DNA from: Ruminiclostridium sp.
Lineage (GTDB): Bacteria; Bacillota; Clostridia; Oscillospirales; Oscillospiraceae
Length of the DNA: 13,365 nt
NCBI GenBank assembly: GCA_017560855.1
Contig: JAFZEB010000022.1
Location: forward strand, 1-13,365
Reading direction: 5' to 3'
Position numbers and translations under genes: made by a program. Position 1 is the first letter of the stretch. Every line of letters starts with the position of its first letter. The notes below the pieces were generated by a model, which did not search any database, had not been told where the DNA came from, and was given only the letters and a program-made list of their open reading frames with translations. This document shows, in pieces, positions 6,297-11,374 of this stretch.

Positions 6297-7442
6297 TTAA
6301 CCGAAATACGCCTCGATGGCCACCCGGTCGGCGGTGACGGAACCCTGGATCATGGTGGGCTGACCTCCGCCCTTGCCGCCAAGGGCCTGGTGGATCTCCT
6401 TGGACTTGGCCCGCAGGTCCACGTGCTTGCTGCCCATCACATGGCGGTACTGGCCATCCTTACCCACAAACACAGCGCAGATGCCGCCGCACTTTTCCAT
6501 ACCGGTGTTCACCAGGGTGCGCATGGACTGGCTGTCCAGGTCCTCTTCAAAGAGAACGATATTACCGTCGGTCTCAGGCAGGGACTTGGCCTTTTCGGTC
6601 ACCAGGGCGGCCCGGGTCTCCTTCAGGGTCAGGTGGAGAGCTTCCAGCTCCTTCTGGAGGCGTTCCACCCCCTGGAAGGCGTTCTCCTGCTTCACGGACA
6701 GGGCGGCGGAGATGGCGGACACGTTGGCCTGCTTCACCTTGTAATCCCGAAAAGCCAGTTCACCAGCCACCATCCAGATGCGGATGCCGCCCCGGTGCCG
6801 CATGATGGACAGAAGCTTCACCATGCCGATCTCGCCGGTGAGCTTCACATGAGGGGCACAGCAGGCGCAGACGTCACAGCCGGGGATGGTGACGATGCGG
6901 ACATTCTCGGTCAGGTCCAGCTTGCTGCGGTATTCCAGGTCGGCCAGGACCTCAGGGGCTGGGTACTCGGCAGTGATGGGACGGTTCTCCCAGATGATGC
7001 GGTTGGCCTGGGCTTCAATGTTCTCCACCTCTTCGGGGGTCAGTTCCTTGTCGAAGTCCAGGATGACCTCGTTCTCCCCCATGTGGAAGCCCACGTTGGT
7101 GCAGCCGTAGAGGGAGTGAGCCAGACCGGAGACCACATGCTCGCCGGAGTGGCACTGCATCCGGGAAAAACGCAGGGGCCAGTCCAGTTCACCGGTGACG
7201 GTCTCGCCCACGGTCAGGGGGGCATCGGTCACGTGGCAGATGCCGTCTGGGGTCTCCTGGACATCCAGAACATTGGCTCCGCCCAGGGTGCCCTGGTCGG
7301 GAAGCTGACCGCCGCCCTCCGGGAAGAAGGCGGTCTGGTCCAGGAAAACATGCCACTTCCCCTCCCCTGCCGGTGTGCAGGAGAGAACGGTGGCGGGAAA
7401 AAAGGACAGGTGGCTGTCCTGGTCGTAAAGTTTGATGGTCAT
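6297..7442 (-). CDS. alaX: Alanyl-tRNA editing protein, AlaX family with C-terminal DHHA1-like domain
   Basis: Free-standing homologue of the alanyl-tRNA synthetase editing domain. The family hydrolyses mischarged Ser-tRNA(Ala), some members also Gly-tRNA(Ala), as cytoplasmic translation proofreading. The 381-residue protein starts with an AlaRS-like barrel including FFPEGGGQLPDQG (39-51). The zinc-binding HxxxH is H98-SGE-H102 and the partner CxxxH is C194-x3-H198. A helical, probably coiled-coil stretch spans about 250-290, and the C-terminal region ends with the glycine-rich GGKGGGQPTMIQG (355-367) typical of the AlaRS C-terminal domain. It is therefore a long AlaX form. The start has GGAG 7 bases upstream, and that GGAG overlaps the stop codon of the preceding RHH gene (TAAGGAG), implying translational coupling. 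All zinc ligands are present, so it is probably active. Confidence 0.93.
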   Translation of the reverse strand: MTIKLYDQDSHLSFFPATVLSCTPAGEGKWHVFLDQTAFFPEGGGQLPDQGTLGGANVLDVQETPDGICHVTDAPLTVGETVTGELDWPLRFSRMQCHSGEHVVSGLAHSLYGCTNVGFHMGENEVILDFDKELTPEEVENIEAQANRIIWENRPITAEYPAPEVLADLEYRSKLDLTENVRIVTIPGCDVCACCAPHVKLTGEIGMVKLLSIMRHRGGIRIWMVAGELAFRDYKVKQANVSAISAALSVKQENAFQGVERLQKELEALHLTLKETRAALVTEKAKSLPETDGNIVLFEEDLDSQSMRTLVNTGMEKCGGICAVFVGKDGQYRHVMGSKHVDLRAKSKEIHQALGGKGGGQPTMIQGSVTADRVAIEAYFG

Positions 7443-7453
7443 AGTTTGTCTCC

Positions 7454-7633
7454 TTAGGGATTCTTTTTCTCTTCCTTGGTGATGACGTTATACTTCACCA
7501 GCAGGTCCTCGATGGCTTCGTCCAGCAGACGAGCAGCGGGGATACGGGTCTCTGCCGCCAGCTGACGGAATTTTGCCAGCAGTTCGTTGTCGGTGGCGGT
7601 AGTCCACGCTGTTCTCGTTTTATATTTTCCCAT
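7454..7633 (-). CDS. Small ribbon-helix-helix DNA-binding protein (PF12651-like)
   Basis: A 59-residue protein beginning MGKYKTRTAWTTATDNELLA. The pattern is a short basic beta strand (RTAWTTATD, residues 7-15), helix A (NELLAKFRQLAAETR, 16-30), the turn IP (31-32), and helix B (AARLLDEAIEDLLVKYNV, 33-50), with a charged tail. This is the ribbon-helix-helix fold of dimeric repressors such as Arc and CopG, and the RIP-RLLDEAIEDLL run resembles the clostridial RHH_3 family. The ATG follows AAAGGTGA by about 6 bases. The stop overlaps the alaX ribosome binding site, so the two form an operon. Its promoter region is rich in TATTGG-core repeats that are candidate binding sites, suggesting autoregulation. 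Its target and signal are unknown. Confidence 0.85.
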   Translation of the reverse strand: MGKYKTRTAWTTATDNELLAKFRQLAAETRIPAARLLDEAIEDLLVKYNVITKEEKKNP

Positions 7634-7689
7634 GTCGTATCACCTTTGTACATCAAGAGATGCCAATACCTTTCAAGATATATATTGGG

Positions 7690-7718
7690 ATTATACAAAC
7701 TCATCCTTTGATTTTCAA
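7690..7718 (-). promoter_or_regulatory. Promoter of the RHH-alaX operon
   Basis: On the minus strand TTGAAA (-35, 7718-7713), a 17-base spacer and a perfect TATAAT (-10, 7695-7690) make a strong sigma-A type promoter. Predicted transcription start is near 7683, leaving a leader of about 50 bases. The inverted TATTGG half-sites flank the predicted start point, a repressing position. Confidence 0.85.
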
Positions 7719-7742
7719 TCCATTGTCTAGCCCATATAGGTA

Positions 7743-7769
7743 TTGACAGGTATTGGCCTATATGATAAT
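7743..7769 (+). promoter_or_regulatory. Candidate promoter of the plus-strand unknown gene
   Basis: A perfect TTGACA (7743-7748) is followed after only 15 bases by GATAAT (7764-7769, 5 of 6 matches). The short spacer is suboptimal and may make the promoter weak or regulator-dependent. The tandem AGGTATTGRC repeats lie over the -35 and spacer. The predicted start is near 7776, giving a very short leader with the AGGTGA ribosome binding site. Confidence 0.6.
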
Positions 7770-7791
7770 CTGATTACAAGAGGTGATACTT

Positions 7792-8112
7792 ATGTACGGA
7801 AAACAATTCTTTGATCGGCTCAATTGGCAGCAGGTCTGTGAGTTCCTCCAGTATGGCTGCGAAGGCAGCACGGAAGAGGGCACCCTCAAGGAGCGGGATA
7901 CCCTTCACGAAAAGTCATTCTTCCAGGCTTTGGAGAAGTATTGGAAAGACATCCTGACCACAAACTGGACCGAATTCCCCGGTGTCAAGGCAGAGATGAA
8001 AATCGAGGAGCTGTCCGAGGCTGTGGTGGAAGAAGTATCCGCCCTGAAAAGCATTGCCTTCCAGGCTGGGTTCCTGGCGGGATTGCAGCTGGGCCGGGAA
8101 CCCATGTGGTGA
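7792..8112 (+). CDS. Conserved-looking small protein of unknown function
   Basis: I do not recognise this 106-residue protein with confidence. It starts MYGKQFFDRLNWQQVCEFLQ, has no signal peptide or membrane segment, and is acidic and probably mostly helical. The C-terminal stretch LKSIAFQAGFLAGLQLGREP (about 85-104) has the F-x2-G-x3-G-x2-LG spacing seen in small clostridial helical proteins, such as those annotated DUF6809; that is only a resemblance. The ATG at 7792 follows AGAGGTGA by 5-6 bases; an ATA-initiated extension at 7783 was rejected. It is divergent from the RHH-alaX operon and shares its repeat-rich control region, so it may be co-regulated with it. A palindromic-repeat region follows. 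Confidence 0.7.
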   Translation: MYGKQFFDRLNWQQVCEFLQYGCEGSTEEGTLKERDTLHEKSFFQALEKYWKDILTTNWTEFPGVKAEMKIEELSEAVVEEVSALKSIAFQAGFLAGLQLGREPMW

Positions 8113-8142
8113 TACAAACGTGGTTCGTACCCTTCGGAGAAT

Positions 8143-8168
8143 CGGGCGGATATGGAATCCACCCCTAC
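8143..8168 (+). repeat. Single REP-like hairpin arm
   Basis: Starts CGGGCGGATATGG and ends CACCCCTAC. It has the same outline as the right arm of the pair at 8337-8416 (CGGGCG, central dyad, CCCCTAC) and about the same length, with one interior base more. The stem GGGCGGAT/ATCCACCC contains one A-C mismatch, consistent with a decayed copy. Confidence 0.65.
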
Positions 8169-8187
8169 AAATCTTGTTTCGAAAACG

Positions 8188-8313
8188 AAAAGGCCCCCCT
8201 CCGGGAGAGGGCTGTCAGCGAAGCTGACTGGGGGAGCATGCGTAACCCCACGTTTATAAACTCCCTCCGTCTCGCCTTACGGCGAGCCACCTCCCTCGGA
8301 GAGGGAGGCTTTC
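8188..8313. repeat. Inverted pair of two-hairpin repeat modules
   Basis: Copy A (8188-8236) is on the minus strand, and copy B (8261-8313) on the plus strand. Read in the same direction each runs CTCCC, a first hairpin, a pyrimidine-rich link, a second hairpin, then GGCCTTT or GGCTTTC. First hairpins: GTCAGC-GAA-GCTGAC (8214-8228) in A, CTCGCC-TTAC-GGCGAG (8271-8286) in B. Second hairpins: CCCTC/GAGGG in A, CCTCCCTC-GGA-GAGGGAGG (8290-8308) in B. Stem bases differ but pairing is kept. The layout is similar to the module at 6173-6293. Confidence 0.75.
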
Positions 8314-8336
8314 AGGGTCGTGCATCCCTCTCCCGT

Positions 8337-8416
8337 CGTAGGGGCGCATCACGATGCGCCCGCCACCCATAGGGTTCGACCCACGTTGCACGGGCGATTC
8401 GTGAATCGCCCCTACG
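8337..8416. repeat. 80-bp inverted pair of 26-bp REP-like arms
   Basis: The left arm (8337-8362) begins CGTAGGGGCG and the right arm (8391-8416) ends CGCCCCTACG. The arms are inverted copies matching at 22 of 26 positions. Each arm is itself a hairpin with a 9-bp stem and 2-base loop: GGGCGCATC-AC-GATGCGCCC on the left, GGGCGATTC-GT-GAATCGCCC on the right. The four differences between arms are paired changes (CA..TG against AT..AT) that keep both stems perfect. A 28-bp linker separates them. No coding capacity. Confidence 0.85.
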
Positions 8417-8453
8417 AATAAGAAGGCTGTTCCATACCATGCAGGGACATAAG

Positions 8454-8489
8454 AAAAAACGCGCTGGAATTGGACATTCCAGCGCGTTT
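8454..8489 (-). terminator. Rho-independent terminator of the DUF1846-asnA operon
   Basis: AAACGCGCTGGAAT (8457-8470), a 5-base loop, and ATTCCAGCGCGTTT (8476-8489) form a perfect 14-bp stem starting 8 bases after the asnA stop. On the minus strand it continues GTTTTTTCTT, a good U-tract. Read on the plus strand it ends GCGTTTCGCATTTC, so it may also stop transcription from the convergent plus-strand gene, less efficiently. Confidence 0.92.
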
Positions 8490-8497
8490 CGCATTTC

Positions 8498-9511
8498 TTA
8501 AAGTAAAATGATACCTGCATCGTGGCAGGACTGGATGGTCTCCTCATCCCAGATGGACGCCTGGACCTCGCCGATATGGGCCTTGCCCAGCAGCAGCATG
8601 GACAGGCGGGACTGGCCGATACCGCCGCCGATGGTCAGGGGCAGTTCATCCTTCAGCAGCATCTTGTGGAAGGTCAGCTCTCTGCGGTCATCGCAGCCGG
8701 AGACAGTGAGCTGATGGTCCAGAGCCTTGGAATCCACGCGGATGCCCATGGAGGACAACTCCACAGCCTTACCCAGCAGGTGATCCCACAGGAGGATATC
8801 ACCATTCAGGGTCCAGTCATCGTAGTCGGGGGAACGGGTGTCGTGGGGCTTACCGGACTTGAGTGCGCCGCCGATGCCGATGATGAAGGTGGTGGGGTGC
8901 TCCTTCACCCAGGCATCCTCCCGCTCCTTGTCGGAGAAGCCGGGGTACTTGTCCTCCAGCTCCTGGCTGGTGACAAAGCTCACCTCAGGGCTGATCTGGG
9001 GAAGGACGCACAGCTGGGGATAGACAGACTGGAGGGTCTTCTGGGTGTCCACCATGGCGTTGACGATGCCCTGGACGGTGGCCTTCAGATAGTCCAGGTT
9101 CCGGTTCCGGGGAGCGATGACCTTCTCCCAGTCCCACTGGTCCACGTAGATGGAGTGGAGGTTGTCGGGAATCTCTTCCCGGCGGATGGCGTTCATATCG
9201 GTAACCAGGCCCTCACCCACAGGGAAGTGGTAGTTGTGCAGGGCCAGACGCTTCCACTTGGCCAGGGAGTGGACCACCTGGGCCTCCCGCTGGGCGGCGG
9301 GCACATCAAAGGAGACGGGACGCTCCTTGCCGCTCAGGTTGTCGTTCAGACCGGAAGAGGCCTCAACGAACAGAGGGGCGGAGACACGGCGCAGGTGCAG
9401 GTTGCCGCAGAGGGTATCCTCGAAAACCCGCTTCAGCAGAGCGATGGCCTTCTGGGTGTCGTACAGGTTCAGCAGAGGGGCATACTCTGCAGGAATGTAA
9501 GTCTTGGACAT
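8498..9511 (-). CDS. asnA: Aspartate-ammonia ligase (asparagine synthetase A)
   Basis: Makes asparagine from aspartate, ammonia and ATP in the cytoplasm; homologous to the catalytic core of class II aminoacyl-tRNA synthetases. The 337-residue length matches the family (about 330). Motifs in order: RRVSAPLFVEASSGLNDNL (41-59), VSFDV (66-70), HSLAKWKRLAL (81-91), GLVTDMNAIRRDE-like GLVTDMNAIRREE (101-113), VDQWDWEKV (123-131), HDTRSPDYDDW (223-233), and motif-3-like GGGIGQSRLSMLLLGKAHIGEVQ (295-317). The ATG at 9511 follows AAGGAG by 9 bases; the 15-residue upstream extension lies in the intergenic hairpin region and is not used. It lies 66 bp downstream of the DUF1846 gene, on the same strand, probably as one operon. 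Confidence 0.97.
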   Translation of the reverse strand: MSKTYIPAEYAPLLNLYDTQKAIALLKRVFEDTLCGNLHLRRVSAPLFVEASSGLNDNLSGKERPVSFDVPAAQREAQVVHSLAKWKRLALHNYHFPVGEGLVTDMNAIRREEIPDNLHSIYVDQWDWEKVIAPRNRNLDYLKATVQGIVNAMVDTQKTLQSVYPQLCVLPQISPEVSFVTSQELEDKYPGFSDKEREDAWVKEHPTTFIIGIGGALKSGKPHDTRSPDYDDWTLNGDILLWDHLLGKAVELSSMGIRVDSKALDHQLTVSGCDDRRELTFHKMLLKDELPLTIGGGIGQSRLSMLLLGKAHIGEVQASIWDEETIQSCHDAGIILL

Positions 9512-9539
9512 GGTTGAATGCTCCTTATTGGAATGATTG

Positions 9540-9570
9540 CCTTTGGACCCCAGCAAAGCGGGTTCAAAGG
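9540..9570 (-). promoter_or_regulatory. Hairpin between the DUF1846 gene and asnA
   Basis: CCTTTG (9540-9545) pairs with CAAAGG (9565-9570), and ACCC (9547-9550) with GGGT (9560-9563), interrupted by one mismatch, around a 9-base loop. It sits just before the asnA leader sequence and has no T-run afterwards, so it is unlikely to terminate. An mRNA stability or processing role is possible but unproven. Confidence 0.4.
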
Positions 9571-9577
9571 TTCTGAT

Positions 9578-11065
9578 TTATCCGTGGTAAAGTTTGGAGG
9601 TCTGGTACTTGGGTTCGCTGGTCAGGCGCACGCCCAGACGGCGGAAGCTGTCCTCGTCTGCCTCGGACAGAATGACAGTGGTGTGGACCTCACAGCCTCT
9701 CAGCTTCTGCAGCTGGGCCACCGCCTGCTTGGCATTGGGGTCGGTGACAGCGCAGATGGACAGGGCCACCAAAAGTTCGTCGATGTGAAGACGGGGATTC
9801 TTGTTGCCCAGCACGTTGACCTTCAGGTTCTGGACGGGCTCAATGACCGCAGGAGAGATCAGATGGGTCTCGTCGGGGATGCCGCCCAGATACTTCAAGG
9901 CGTTCAGCAGCAGCGCAGAGGAACAGCCCAGCAGTTCGGAGGTCTTGCCGGTGAGGATCTTGCCGTCGGGCATCTCCATGGCGGCGGCAGGTTCACCGGT
10001 CCGCTCGGCCACTTCCAGGGAAGGAGGCACCACAGCGCGGCTCTCGCCGGTGAGGCCCAGCTGCTTCATGAGCAGTTCGATCTTATAGATGGAGCTTCCG
10101 TTGGTACGGCCCCGGCGGTAACGGCACTGCTCGGTGTAGAACCGGCGGAGGATCTCCTCCTTGGAGGCCTGACAGACGGCATCGTCGTCGATGATGCAGT
10201 AGCCCACCATATTCACGCCCATGTCCGTGGGGGACTGGTAGGGGCAGGAACCGGAAATATGCTCGAACATGGTCTTGAGCACAGGGAAGACCTCCACGTC
10301 ACGGTTGTAGTTGACGGTGGTGATCCCATAGGCCTCCAGATGGAAGGGGTCGATCATGTTCACGTCGTTCAGGTCGGCAGTGGCGGCCTCATAGGCCAGG
10401 TTCACCGGGTGCTTCAGGGGGAGGTTCCAGATGGGGAAGGTCTCATACTTGGCATACCCCGCCTGGATGCCCCGCTTATGCTCATGGTAAAGCTGGCTCA
10501 GGCAGACCGCCATCTTACCGCTGCCGGGACCGGGAGCGGTGACCACCACCAGGGAGCGGTCGGTCTCGATATATTCGTTGCGGCCGAAGCCCTCGTCACT
10601 GACGATGTGGGGCAGGTCGTAGGGATAGCCATTGATGGAATAGTGACGATAGACCTTGATGCCCAGGTTTTCCAGCTGAGACTGGAAGAGCTCAGCGGCG
10701 GACTGGCCGCTGAACCGGGTCAGGACCACACTGCCCACCTGGAAACCAAAGGACCGGAAGGTATCAATGAGGCGCAGGGTGTCGGAACCGTAGGTGATGC
10801 CCAGGTCTCCACGAACTTTGCTCTTTTCCAGGTCCATGGCGGAAACGGCCACCACGATCTCCACCTGCTCCTTCAGCTGCATGAGCATGCGGATCTTGGA
10901 GTCAGGGTGGAAGCCGGGCAGGACCCGGGATGCATGGTGATCGTCAAAGAGCTTGCCGCCGAACTCCAGGTACAGCTTGCCGCCGAACTGGCTGATTCGG
11001 GAGCGGATGTGCTCAGACTGCATCTCCAGATATTTTTCATTGTCAAAGCCAAGTCGCTCGATCAT
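9578..11065 (-). CDS. DUF1846 / UPF0371 family protein
   Basis: A 495-residue cytoplasmic protein of the DUF1846 (UPF0371) family, whose biochemical function is not established as far as I know. The family look is clear from the start MIERLGFDNEKYLEMQSEHI through FGGKLFDDHHASRVLPGF (35-52), ISAMDLEK-type VAVSAMDLEKSKVRGDLG (72-89), YSINGYPYD (142-150) and a P-loop-like APGPGSGK (177-184). It continues with PIWNLPLKHPVNLAYEAATADL (211-232), MIDPFHLEAYG (237-247) and a C-terminal domain with GNKNPRLHIDELLVALSICA (420-439). The glycine-rich loop suggests nucleotide binding, an inference. The ATG follows AGAGGA by about 10 bases. It is the first gene of an operon with asnA, which hints at amino-acid or nitrogen metabolism. 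Confidence 0.93.
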   Translation of the reverse strand: MIERLGFDNEKYLEMQSEHIRSRISQFGGKLYLEFGGKLFDDHHASRVLPGFHPDSKIRMLMQLKEQVEIVVAVSAMDLEKSKVRGDLGITYGSDTLRLIDTFRSFGFQVGSVVLTRFSGQSAAELFQSQLENLGIKVYRHYSINGYPYDLPHIVSDEGFGRNEYIETDRSLVVVTAPGPGSGKMAVCLSQLYHEHKRGIQAGYAKYETFPIWNLPLKHPVNLAYEAATADLNDVNMIDPFHLEAYGITTVNYNRDVEVFPVLKTMFEHISGSCPYQSPTDMGVNMVGYCIIDDDAVCQASKEEILRRFYTEQCRYRRGRTNGSSIYKIELLMKQLGLTGESRAVVPPSLEVAERTGEPAAAMEMPDGKILTGKTSELLGCSSALLLNALKYLGGIPDETHLISPAVIEPVQNLKVNVLGNKNPRLHIDELLVALSICAVTDPNAKQAVAQLQKLRGCEVHTTVILSEADEDSFRRLGVRLTSEPKYQTSKLYHG

Positions 11066-11139
11066 GGTTCTCGCTTCCTCTCATTGATTCTCTATTGTGT
11101 CAGGCAAAGATGCCAATAATAAGCCATCATACAGACTTA

Positions 11140-11167
11140 ACTGTACCATAATTGTATGAAAAGTCAA
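11140..11167 (-). promoter_or_regulatory. Promoter of the DUF1846-asnA operon
   Basis: On the minus strand TTGACT (-35, 11167-11162), a 16-base spacer and TACAGT (-10, 11145-11140) preceded by TGG, an extended -10. Predicted start near 11133 gives a leader of about 67 bases, too short for a T-box. The TATTGGCATCT box lies 15-25 bases downstream of this start. Confidence 0.7.
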
Positions 11168-11271
11168 TATGTGTACAAGATTATTGTAGAGGTTGACGAA
11201 TGGGTTCCCTGCCTGTTTTAGGCAGAACTCACATCTCTGTGCAAGCTGACAACCAATCCCAACAGAATGTA

Positions 11272-11300
11272 TTGCCACTTCACTTATTTTATGGTATACT
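11272..11300 (+). promoter_or_regulatory. Promoter of the sufC-sufB-thioesterase operon
   Basis: TTGCCA (-35, 11272-11277), a 17-base spacer and TATACT (-10, 11295-11300), with TGG before the -10 (extended -10). Predicted start is near 11307, giving a leader of about 68 bases before the sufC ATG at 11375. Confidence 0.82.
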
Positions 11301-11312
11301 TTCTTATTCAGA

Positions 11313-11332
11313 AAGGGACAATTTATTCCCTT
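11313..11332 (+). promoter_or_regulatory. Inverted repeat at the start of the suf leader
   Basis: AAGGGA (11313-11318) and TCCCTT (11327-11332) are inverted around an 8-base AT-rich spacer, lying about 6-26 bases after the predicted transcription start. It could be an operator for an iron or redox regulator or a short leader hairpin. It does not resemble an IscR-type site that I can recognise. Confidence 0.4.
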
Positions 11333-11374
11333 CACGTAATGATAAGATAAAATAGCAACAAGGAGCTATGTAAT

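Larger units (their letters stand above)
7637..7789. promoter_or_regulatory. Nested inverted and tandem repeats in the RHH / unknown-gene divergent region
   Basis: An outer 9-bp inverted pair, GTATCACCT (7637-7645) and AGGTGATAC (7781-7789), includes both ribosome binding sites. An inner 10-bp pair is GCCAATACCT (7662-7671) and AGGTATTGGC (7748-7757). AGGTATTGAC (7738-7747) precedes the latter as a tandem near-copy at exactly 10-bp spacing. These tandem copies are bracketed by CATATAGG (7733-7740) and CCTATATG (7757-7764). Near the RHH promoter CCAATA (7663-7668) faces TATTGG (7684-7689) with centres 21 bp apart. RHH proteins commonly bind repeated half-sites on one DNA face, so these are candidate operators of the adjacent RHH gene. 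Confidence 0.65.
8113..8453. other. Gene-free region filled with palindromic repeats
   Basis: Between the unknown plus-strand gene and the asnA terminator no reading frame has a ribosome binding site or recognisable product. The stretch consists of one single repeat arm (8143-8168), an inverted pair of a two-hairpin module (8188-8313) and an inverted pair of 26-bp hairpin arms (8337-8416), separated by short unique linkers. It looks like an accumulation site for small non-autonomous repeats between convergent genes. Confidence 0.8.
11066..11374. other. 309-bp divergent intergenic region between DUF1846-asnA and suf operons
   Basis: Contains two outward promoters (11140-11167 minus, 11272-11300 plus) and short dyads: CTGCCT-GTTTT-AGGCAG (11209-11225), and one in the suf leader (11313-11332). 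An 11-base box, AGATGCCAATA (11108-11118), is shared with the RHH promoter region. No gene is supported: the minus-strand frame 11335-11081 starts at GTG and reads through the suf promoter without a recognisable product. Confidence 0.75.

Noticed and set aside
7495..7704. Minus-strand frame of 69 codons overlapping the RHH gene
   Set aside because: It is a frame-shifted shadow spanning the RHH promoter -10 and leader; the 59-residue RHH frame has the ribosome binding site and a recognisable fold.
7454..8112. Toxin-antitoxin interpretation of the RHH gene and the divergent small gene
   Set aside because: Type II pairs are normally co-directional and overlapping, whereas these diverge across 158 bp, and the unknown protein resembles no RelE, MazF or PIN toxin. 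The RHH gene is instead coupled to alaX.
8137..8453. CRISPR array
   Set aside because: Repeats are palindromic, inverted rather than direct, of different families, and without regular spacers or cas genes.
9518..11119. Long plus-strand frame antisense to the DUF1846 gene
   Set aside because: No ribosome binding site, no known motif, and the sense frame matches DUF1846 over its whole length.
11066..11139. T-box riboswitch controlling asparagine synthesis
   Set aside because: The leader from the predicted start is only about 67 bases, lacks a T-box sequence and an antiterminator/terminator pair.
11081..11335. Minus-strand frame of 84 codons in the divergent region
   Set aside because: GTG start, reads through both promoters, and no family resemblance; the interval is better explained as regulatory.
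11368..11373. ATGTAA start-stop element just before sufC
   Set aside because: It lies only 2 bases from the AAGGAG, too close for efficient initiation; probably chance, and the sufC ATG is at ideal spacing.
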